Shown piece after piece: positions 1-5,397 of a DNA stretch of 7,411 bases; the stretch's first letter is position 1; every line of letters begins with the position of its first letter. Source of the stretch: an uncultured Porphyromonas sp. (lineage in GTDB: Bacteria; Bacteroidota; Bacteroidia; Bacteroidales; Porphyromonadaceae). The stretch is from positions 1 to 7,411 of the forward strand of contig CAMIEW010000039.1 in the NCBI GenBank assembly GCA_946222055.1. The letters run 5' to 3'. The notes under the pieces were generated by a model that was given only the letters and a program-made list of their open reading frames with translations, searched no databases and was not told the origin of the DNA. The translations under genes were made by a program, and so were the position numbers.

Positions 1-1
1 G

Positions 2-349
2 CACTTAGTTAGCGAATTGCTGGCAAAGCACTTTCGAGCAACACCTGACGGGATCCCGGGAAATGACGATACCGGCACCATGTCCGCCTGGGCGGTCTTC
101 TCCATGATGGGCCTCTACCCCGATGTGCCCGGCGTACCTGAGTATGCCCTGACGGCACCCACCTTTGATCGGATCACGATCCGGCTCGACCCGACCTGGT
201 ACGGCTCCGACCGACTCATCATCGAGGGGGCACCGCGAGACGCAAAGAGCTATGTCAAGGGGATACGCTTCAATGGCAAGCCACTCAAACGTCACAGGAT
301 CTCGCACGAGATACTGCGGCAGGGCGGCGTGCTGAGCTACGAGTACTAA
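2..349 (+). CDS. GH92 family alpha-mannosidase, C-terminal fragment
   Basis: This is the last 115 codons of a glycoside hydrolase family 92 enzyme; the frame is open to the window edge, so the start and most of the protein lie upstream. GH92 enzymes are calcium-dependent exo-alpha-mannosidases, usually exported, that trim mannose from N-glycans or yeast mannan. The diagnostic block is GIPGNDDTGTMSAW (about visible residues 17-30), followed by VFSMMGLYPDVPG. This is the conserved C-terminal catalytic signature, in a region thought to carry the base aspartates. Next comes the usual end region (EYALTAPTFDRITIRL, then a beta-rich tail with GG near the end). A TTG at 17 could be mistaken for a start but lies inside the gene. 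The stop TAA is followed after 3 bases by the ATG of the permease gene, which suggests co-transcription. The exact linkage specificity (alpha-1,2, -1,3 and so on) cannot be told from this fragment. Confidence 0.93.
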   Translation, partial: HLVSELLAKHFRATPDGIPGNDDTGTMSAWAVFSMMGLYPDVPGVPEYALTAPTFDRITIRLDPTWYGSDRLIIEGAPRDAKSYVKGIRFNGKPLKRHRISHEILRQGGVLSYEY

Positions 350-352
350 GTC

Positions 353-1606
353 ATGAGCTTAGAGCGAGATATTGCGCGGAAGTTCCTCTACAGCGAGACT
401 GCGAAGCCCCGGCTGCGACCGGTGGTGAAGGTCTCGACCATAGGGATCGCCTTGGGGATCCTGCTGATACTGATCTCCTTCTTCATCATCGACGGCTTCA
501 AGCAGGAGATACGAAGCAAAATCGACGGTTTCATAGGCAGTGTGAAGATCTCCAATCCTGACAATACATTCAATAGGTACACCGTTCCGCTGGATCTCCC
601 CGAGGGTCTGACCGACAGCCTGACAGCGATCGCCCGAAGTCGTGACCCCAAGGCTGCAGTCTACACATTCGCCGATGAGATGAGCCTGATCAAAGTCGAC
701 TCCACCTTCCGAGCAGTCGCCTTCCATGGAGTGGACTCACTCTTCAATGCCGACTTCTTTGCGAAGTATATGGTTGAGGGAGAGATTCCACGCTTTACGG
801 GCGAGTCGGATGAGGAAGTGCTGATTTCGACGACGCTGGCAAAGCTCTTTGACTTAAAGGTGGGCGACCGCTGCCTCTCCTACTTCACGGACGGGGAGAG
901 CTTCAAGGTTCGTCGTCTCATTGTGTCCGGACTATTTTACACCGGATTTGAGGAGTATGATCAGGCGCTGCTGGTGGGGGATATTCGACTGGTCCGGTCC
1001 GTCGCCGGCTTCGACGCCAACCAGGTCGGGGGTATACAGATACACCTAACCGACCATAATCAGGTCGGACAGGTCTTCGACCACTGCTTCGACTACTTAG
1101 CGGACCGCAATGGGCGGTATGAAGAGCGATACACGATGTTCACCTCCGAGGAGCTCTACCCGGGCATCTTCAGCTGGCTTGGTCTGCTGGATGCCAATGT
1201 CTATATGATCCTAGCGCTTATGATCGTCGTCGCCGGCATTACGATGATCACCGGCATCATCGTCCTTGTGTTGGAGAAAGTGCGCGCCATCGCTCTCCTA
1301 AAGACGCTCGGTCAGTCGGATAGGTCGCTAAGGAGGGTCTTCCTCCACATATCAGCATTCGTGCTGGGTCGCGGTGTGCTGTGGGGTAATGCTCTTGCGC
1401 TGCTCCTTGCAGGCATACAGATGACCTGGAAGCCGCTTAAGCTCGACCCCTCACAGTACTACACCGCCTATGTGCCGATGGAGATCCGGTGGGAGACCCT
1501 TCTCTTCACTAATCTCATCATCGTCATCTCTGTCCTGCTCCTTGTGCTGATCCCCACACGGGTGATCGGCAAGATTCATCCGGCGCAGGTCCTAAGATTT
1601 GAGTAA
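353..1606 (+). CDS. FtsX/LolC-LolE-type ABC transporter permease
   Basis: A 417-residue inner-membrane permease of the MacB/LolCE type. Residues about 27-48 form the first membrane helix. Residues 50-280 form a large periplasmic domain (MacB-like core, with a GVD/EG(E)IP segment at 126-145). Three further helices lie at about 282-307, 331-356 and 383-402, making the FtsX domain. The segment EKVRAIALLKTLG (308-320) is the conserved cytoplasmic coupling element that contacts the ATPase. The C-terminus HPAQVLRFE matches the usual LolC/LolE ending. In the Lol system such proteins extract outer-membrane lipoproteins from the inner membrane. Bacteroidota often carry single LolC/E-like genes without an adjacent ATPase, and no ATPase is encoded here. 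Start ATG at 353 is chosen because it follows the GH92 stop by 3 bases and begins with the typical amphipathic N-terminus (ARKFLYS). No clear Shine-Dalgarno is visible. The family is certain; the role in lipoprotein release rather than another substrate is inferred. Confidence 0.88.
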   Translation: MSLERDIARKFLYSETAKPRLRPVVKVSTIGIALGILLILISFFIIDGFKQEIRSKIDGFIGSVKISNPDNTFNRYTVPLDLPEGLTDSLTAIARSRDPKAAVYTFADEMSLIKVDSTFRAVAFHGVDSLFNADFFAKYMVEGEIPRFTGESDEEVLISTTLAKLFDLKVGDRCLSYFTDGESFKVRRLIVSGLFYTGFEEYDQALLVGDIRLVRSVAGFDANQVGGIQIHLTDHNQVGQVFDHCFDYLADRNGRYEERYTMFTSEELYPGIFSWLGLLDANVYMILALMIVVAGITMITGIIVLVLEKVRAIALLKTLGQSDRSLRRVFLHISAFVLGRGVLWGNALALLLAGIQMTWKPLKLDPSQYYTAYVPMEIRWETLLFTNLIIVISVLLLVLIPTRVIGKIHPAQVLRFE

Positions 1607-1627
1607 AACCAATAGAGTATATACCAT

Positions 1628-2110
1628 ATGTCTACAACCAATCTCAGCAACTACGACTCCACGACCATCCCTGACGCGACCGGCAAGAGAGTCGCCCTCG
1701 TCGTATCGGAGTGGAATGATCAGGTCACCAATAGCATGGCACAGGGTGCCATCGACACGCTCAAGGAGTATGGCGTGCGAGAGGAGGATATCCTCGTGGA
1801 GTATGTGCCGGGAAGCTTCGAGCTCATCTATGGCTGCAACCGAATGCTACAGACGGAGGAGCTCGACGCGATCCTCGCCATCGGCTGTATCGTCCAGGGC
1901 GAGACACCCCACTTCGAATATCTCAGCCAGTCGGTCGCCGTCAACCTCGGCAAGCTCAATGCCGACACCATCGACGTGCCGATCATCTTCGGTGTCCTCA
2001 CCACCAATACCATGGAGCAGGCGACCGACCGCTCCGGTGGTAAGCATGGCAATAAGGGCATCGAGGCAGCCGTCACAGCCCTAAAGCTCATCGGCCGCTT
2101 TGGCAGATAA
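1628..2110 (+). CDS. ribH: 6,7-dimethyl-8-ribityllumazine synthase (RibH)
   Basis: Cytosolic enzyme that condenses 5-amino-6-ribitylamino-uracil with 3,4-dihydroxy-2-butanone 4-phosphate to give lumazine, the penultimate step of riboflavin synthesis. It is 160 residues long, normal for the family, with a roughly 20-residue N-terminal extension like that of Bacteroides homologues. Visible motifs in order: VSEWN (26-30), the pyrimidine-stacking aromatic, here Trp; PGSFEL (61-66); GCIVQGETPHF (86-96), with His95 at the position of the catalytic His; IIFGVLTTNT (119-128); and EQATDRSGGKHGNKG (130-144), with Arg135 and Lys143 in the phosphate-binding region. All key residues are present. It lies 21 bases after the permease stop and probably shares its transcript. 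That gap is far too short for an FMN riboswitch. A hairpin terminator starts 20 bases after the stop. Another frame (1599-2084) is open across this gene but encodes a low-complexity Ser/Arg-rich product and is a shadow. Confidence 0.98.
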   Translation: MSTTNLSNYDSTTIPDATGKRVALVVSEWNDQVTNSMAQGAIDTLKEYGVREEDILVEYVPGSFELIYGCNRMLQTEELDAILAIGCIVQGETPHFEYLSQSVAVNLGKLNADTIDVPIIFGVLTTNTMEQATDRSGGKHGNKGIEAAVTALKLIGRFGR

Positions 2111-2130
2111 GCACGGCACACTACTATGAG

Positions 2131-2164
2131 AAAAGGCTTCTGCAATTGCAGAGGCCTTTTCTTT
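2131..2164 (+). terminator. Rho-independent terminator between convergent units
   Basis: The arms 2131-2143 and 2148-2160 form a 13-base-pair stem around an AATT loop. The outer part is AAAAGGC/GCCTTTT and there is one imperfect pair (T2138 with G2153). The plus-strand RNA ends in UUUUCUUU, and 2138/2153 is a tolerated U-G wobble, so this is a good terminator for ribH. Read on the minus strand, the same position is an A-C mismatch and the U tract is only UUUUCUC, so it should work less well for the CHR genes. The plus-strand T tract touches the stop codon of the minus-strand gene at 2164-2166. Bases 2111-2163 are the only intergenic stretch longer than 21 bases in the window. Confidence 0.9.
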
Positions 2165-2694
2165 CATATATAAATGAGATAGCCGGCTAGTCCGGAGAGG
2201 ATCATCAGCAGGATGGGATGGACCCACCGCTTAAGCATACAGACAAGGCAGACGAGGAAGAGGACAATACTCCATACGTCGATGAAGTTGTCCGGAGTCA
2301 TCAGGAGCAGAGCGGCGGAGGCGATGAGCCCCGCCGTCACCGGTCGGATGCCGACAAAGAGTCCCTGCACATGCTTATTGTCGATGAAGCGCCTGTAAGC
2401 GCGACTGATGAGAAAGCAGAGGACAAAGGAGGGAAACATCACCGCCAGTGTGGCTGCGACTGAGCCGAGCACATTCCCTCCGGTGACGGTATAGCCAATA
2501 TAAGTGGCGCTATTGATCCCGATCGGACCCGGTGTCACCTGCGAGATGGCGACGATGTCGGTAAATTCCTGCATTGTCAGCCAGTGGTAGTGCTCCACCA
2601 CCTCCTCCTGGATCAGCGGCAGCATGGCATACCCCCCGCCAAAGCCAAGGAGACCGATCTTAAGGTAGACCCATATAAGCTGCAGGTAGATCAT
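2164..2694 (-). CDS. Short CHR-domain transporter, second subunit of pair (ChrA family)
   Basis: A 176-residue, highly hydrophobic single-domain member of the CHR (chromate ion transporter, ChrA) family. Conserved marks: KIGLLGFGGGYAM (12-24), HWLT (37-40), SQVTPGPIGIN (51-61), a glycine-rich helix around 66-80, PSF at 88-90 and GIRP at 115-118, followed by three hydrophobic C-terminal segments. Short CHR proteins are normally encoded as tandem pairs that work together, as shown for the Bacillus subtilis pair; long ChrA proteins are the fused version. Proven members export chromate, but the physiological substrate in anaerobes is unknown. Its ATG overlaps the stop of the upstream CHR gene (ATGA, 2691-2694), so translation is probably coupled and the subunits made in equal amounts. 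It is the last gene of the minus-strand operon, ending against the shared terminator. Confidence 0.92.
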   Translation of the reverse strand: MIYLQLIWVYLKIGLLGFGGGYAMLPLIQEEVVEHYHWLTMQEFTDIVAISQVTPGPIGINSATYIGYTVTGGNVLGSVAATLAVMFPSFVLCFLISRAYRRFIDNKHVQGLFVGIRPVTAGLIASAALLLMTPDNFIDVWSIVLFLVCLVCMLKRWVHPILLMILSGLAGYLIYI

Positions 2695-3299
2695 CCCTTA
2701 TCCGGCTCATCAGTATGTCGTACTGACTTGCGTAGCACGACAGAGTAAAACCATCCTCCCAGTGCACCCACAATAATGACCACAACGGGGCTCACCCCGC
2801 CAAGCCAGATCAGCAGGGCCGAGGTGATCGGGATCCATAGCCAATAGTAGGGAAGTCGAAGCCCCCGCCAGAGCTTCACCACAGGTGCTACGATCAACGC
2901 GACAACTGCGGGACGAATGCCATTAAAGATCGCATCGACAGTAGGATTATCTCTATAAGAAACGGCAAAGATGGCGATCGTCAGCATAATGAGGAAGCTC
3001 GGCAGTGTCGTCGCAATACCTGCAAGCACTGCTCCTATCGGGCCCGCCAGTCGCATACCTATGAATATGGAGATATTGACTGCAAATACCCCCGGCAGCG
3101 ACTGTGTCAACGCCAGTAAGTCAATAAACTCCTCATCCTCGAGCCAGTGATACTTCTCCACTACCGTCTCGCGGATCATCTCTATCATCGCGTACCCTCC
3201 ACCAAAGGTGAAGCCACCGATGACAAAGAATGAGCTGCAGAGTCGCCAAAGGAGCCGAGAGCGAGTCTCCTCCTTCGCCTCCTTGGTGTCAGAGGTCAT
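2691..3299 (-). CDS. Short CHR-domain transporter, first subunit of pair (ChrA family)
   Basis: A 202-residue CHR-family inner-membrane protein, partner of the next gene. After a charged cytoplasmic-looking N-terminus (1-18) come GGFTFGGGYAM (28-38), HWLEDEEFIDLLALTQ (51-66), SLPGVFAVN (67-75), GMRLAGPIGA (81-90), LPSF (99-102) and GIRP (127-130). Hydrophobic helices continue to about residue 188, and the tail is short and charged. The motif order mirrors the downstream subunit, but PG-VFAVN replaces PG-PIGIN, so the two are diverged duplicates rather than identical copies. The start ATG at 3297-3299 lies 6 bases after the lactonase-family stop and gives a domain of normal length. The annotation chromate transporter is a family name; nothing in the neighbourhood (no chromate reductase, no visible regulator) supports chromate as the real substrate. 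Confidence 0.92.
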   Translation of the reverse strand: MTSDTKEAKEETRSRLLWRLCSSFFVIGGFTFGGGYAMIEMIRETVVEKYHWLEDEEFIDLLALTQSLPGVFAVNISIFIGMRLAGPIGAVLAGIATTLPSFLIMLTIAIFAVSYRDNPTVDAIFNGIRPAVVALIVAPVVKLWRGLRLPYYWLWIPITSALLIWLGGVSPVVVIIVGALGGWFYSVVLRKSVRHTDEPDKG

Positions 3300-3305
3300 A
3301 AGGGA

Positions 3306-4457
3306 TCAGTTATCAAAGCTCTCCCAGAGGATAAATACCGGTCGATCGGTTCGGATCGCCTTCTTCATCGGAGTCAGTTCGCCACTCTTTCGGTCCCGCT
3401 TATAGAAGCTCACCAGCGAGTCGTCTCTCTGAGCAACAGCGATATAGCTGTCGTCGGGGCTGATCGCGAAGTGACGCGGATGACGTCCCGTGGGAGTAGT
3501 CGAGAGGTAGGAGAGCCGCCCACTCTGTTTATCGACGCGGAAAGAGATGATCGCATCCTGCCCTCCGTCCCTGTGGCTGGTGTAGAGGAAGTGACCGTCG
3601 TGGCTGAGGGCAATGTGTCCTCCACTCTTCCCCGTTCGGTGGGTGGATATGCGCTGGATCTCAGTCAGCACGCCGTTGTCGTTTCGGTAGACAAAGATCT
3701 GAGGAGTGAATTCGCAGACGACGTAAGCAAACTTGTCATTCTTACTGAGGATGATATGCCGGGGACCGGAGCCCTTGGGGAGCGTAATCTGATTGGCATC
3801 AAGGGTGATCGGAGGCGTATCGGTGTGGATGCCGAAGTGGAGGACCTTATCCAGTCCCAGGTCGGTAGCAAAGAGCTGTGAGCCGTCCGACGTAAAGTAG
3901 ACCGAGTGGGGGTGAGACACGCCCTTATCCCCTATCTGAATATGCCAGTCTACCGGTGCCAGCATACCCTTGCTGTCGCTCTCCGTGAGGCTTATACTCC
4001 CTCCTGCATAGTTGGCCGACACCACATAGGAGCCGTTGGTCGTTACATAGGTGGGACCCTCTCCTATGGTGTAGGTCTTGCTGAGGAGGCTAAGCTCACC
4101 GCTACTGGGATCAAGCTTGTAGGAGGAGAGCGTCGACTCACGCTCCGTCTCGTTGGTCACAAAGAGCGTGCGACGATCCTTGCCGAGCACCATAAATGAA
4201 GGCGAAGCCGCTGAGACTGTACCGGTATGCTCCATAGCCATAGTGACCGGATGAAGGGTAAAGCTCTGTATCTCCCCTTCCTCAGGAGTACTTCCGAGCG
4301 ATCCGACAAGCATGACGTAGTGATGATCCGTCGTAGTCTCCGTAGCCTCATCTCCATACTCATGAGTGGTCTGACGGAGCAGCCCGCAGCCAGTGGTGAG
4401 GAAGGCGGCAAGCGACGCGGCAAGGACAGGACGAAGTATCTTGGCGAAAGTATTCAT
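3306..4457 (-). CDS. Lactonase/YbhE-family beta-propeller lipoprotein
   Basis: A 383-residue protein with a lipoprotein-type signal peptide: a positively charged start, a hydrophobic stretch (10-20) and a lipobox-like LTTGC with Cys24 as the likely lipidated residue. The rest matches the seven-bladed lactonase family (6-phosphogluconolactonase YbhE/Pgl and muconate cycloisomerase-like proteins). Matching segments are GPTYVTTNGSYVVSANYAGG (134-153), SHPHSVYFTSDG (181-192) with ATDLGLDKV (197-205), GSGPRHIILS (229-238), GGHIALSHDGHFLYTSHR (279-296) and GRHPRHFAISPDDSYIAVAQR (324-344). The repeated turns SPDG/SKND/SHDG mark the blades. Because the protein is predicted to be exported and anchored in the envelope, a cytosolic pentose-phosphate role is unlikely. 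Two usual family residues also look changed (SHR for SNR, AQR for ANQ). It sits 16 bases after lipA and 6 bases before the CHR pair. The fold is confident; the function is unknown. Confidence 0.88.
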   Translation of the reverse strand: MNTFAKILRPVLAASLAAFLTTGCGLLRQTTHEYGDEATETTTDHHYVMLVGSLGSTPEEGEIQSFTLHPVTMAMEHTGTVSAASPSFMVLGKDRRTLFVTNETERESTLSSYKLDPSSGELSLLSKTYTIGEGPTYVTTNGSYVVSANYAGGSISLTESDSKGMLAPVDWHIQIGDKGVSHPHSVYFTSDGSQLFATDLGLDKVLHFGIHTDTPPITLDANQITLPKGSGPRHIILSKNDKFAYVVCEFTPQIFVYRNDNGVLTEIQRISTHRTGKSGGHIALSHDGHFLYTSHRDGGQDAIISFRVDKQSGRLSYLSTTPTGRHPRHFAISPDDSYIAVAQRDDSLVSFYKRDRKSGELTPMKKAIRTDRPVFILWESFDN

Positions 4458-4473
4458 ATTTATCTCGATTGGA

Positions 4474-5397
4474 CTATTTTTCTTCTCCTCTCACCTGGGT
4501 GCGACGAGCAGCCAGATCCCTCAGGTCAAGGAAATTCTTAGCGGTATCAAATTGATCAGCGGCATGGTACGAGGAGCGGACCAGCGGCCCACTCTCCACA
4601 TGCTTGAGACCGATCGCCCTACCCTCCTCGGCATAAGCCCGGAAGCGGTCGGGATGGATGTACTCCACGACTGGGATATGCTGGCGCGTGGGACGAAGGT
4701 ACTGTCCGATGGTCATCGTCTGCACGCCTACATCGTAGCAGTCGCGCATCGTCTCCAGTACCTCCTCCTCCGTCTCGCCGAGCCCAAGCATAATGCCGGT
4801 CTTGGCGATGAAGCCCTGCTCAGCTATGTGTCTCAGCACGGCAAGGCTACCATCGTAGGTCGCCCGGTAGCGGACGTGCGGGGTCAGGCGACGGACCGTC
4901 TCCACATTATGCCCCACTACATCGGGACCTGCCTTGAGGACTGTGTCGACAGCGCTCATATCCCACCTGAAGTCCGGTATCAGTACCTCGATCTTCGTCT
5001 CCGGTGAGAGCCGACGGATGGCACGGATCGTCTCCGCCCAGTGTGCCGCTCCACTATCCTCAAGATCATCTCGGTCCACCGAGGTGATGACCGCATAGCG
5101 GAGCCCCATCTCACGGACACTGCGAGCAACAGACTCAGGCTCATCAGGGTTGAGTGCCGGTGGCTTACTCATGTAGGCTGTAGCGCAGAAGCGACAGCGC
5201 CGGGTGCAGTAGTTTCCTCCTATCATAAAGGTGGCTGTACCATGACTCCAACACTCAGCCCGATTGGGGCACTTGCCACTGGCGCAGATCGTATGCAGTC
5301 CGCCCGCTGTGATGGTATGGGAGGTGTGACTGTAGCTGTCGGTACTGCTGAGGTCAATCTTCAGCCAGGCCGGCTTACGAGGCTCGTCTCTCATCAT
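4474..5397 (-). CDS. lipA: Lipoyl synthase (LipA)
   Basis: Cytosolic radical-SAM enzyme that inserts two sulfur atoms into octanoyl groups on lipoyl carrier domains (2-oxoacid dehydrogenase E2, glycine cleavage H protein). At 307 residues it is normal length. The auxiliary cluster ligands are Cys38, Cys43 and Cys49 (C-x4-C-x5-C, in the ICASGKCPNRAEC block). The radical-SAM cluster ligands are Cys64, Cys68 and Cys71 (C-x3-C-x2-C, CTRRCRFC). The RSSYHA motif (274-279) supplies the serine ligand of the auxiliary cluster. TSVDRDDLEDSGA (105-117), GHNVETV (162-168) and GIMLGLGETEEE (201-212) are further family signatures. The first ATG (5395-5397) overlaps the upstream peptidase stop by 4 bases; a second ATG directly follows (5392-5394) and either could be used. 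It is probably translationally coupled to the peptidase gene. The stop is TAG at 4474-4476. Long open frames on the opposite strand here are shadows. Confidence 0.98.
   Translation of the reverse strand: MMRDEPRKPAWLKIDLSSTDSYSHTSHTITAGGLHTICASGKCPNRAECWSHGTATFMIGGNYCTRRCRFCATAYMSKPPALNPDEPESVARSVREMGLRYAVITSVDRDDLEDSGAAHWAETIRAIRRLSPETKIEVLIPDFRWDMSAVDTVLKAGPDVVGHNVETVRRLTPHVRYRATYDGSLAVLRHIAEQGFIAKTGIMLGLGETEEEVLETMRDCYDVGVQTMTIGQYLRPTRQHIPVVEYIHPDRFRAYAEEGRAIGLKHVESGPLVRSSYHAADQFDTAKNFLDLRDLAARRTQVRGEEK

Noticed and set aside
1607..1627. Palindrome GTATATAC (1617-1624) just before the ribH start, considered as an operator or promoter
   Set aside because: It is only 8 bases, AT-rich and likely by chance. 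The 21-base gap cannot hold a riboswitch, and no Bacteroidota-type TAnnTTTG promoter element is visible.
1599..2084. A 161-codon plus-strand frame overlapping ribH in another phase
   Set aside because: Its product is a Ser/Arg/Thr-rich low-complexity sequence with no motif, while the ribH frame has every lumazine synthase motif. It is a shadow caused by GC-rich codon use.
2164..3299. The two CHR genes as a single ChrA gene broken by a frameshift
   Set aside because: Each half has its own ATG, a complete CHR domain and a clean ATGA overlap, and paired short CHR genes are a known normal arrangement.
4458..4473. Gap between lipA and the lactonase-family gene, considered for an internal promoter
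   Set aside because: It is 16 bases, with no TAnnTTTG or TTTG pair upstream and no hairpin; only an AT-rich stretch before the ATG, typical of starts in this phylum.
4393..5007. A 204-codon plus-strand frame antisense to lipA
   Set aside because: It starts inside the lactonase-family signal region and lies almost wholly opposite the conserved lipA frame. No recognisable domain; explained by codon bias.
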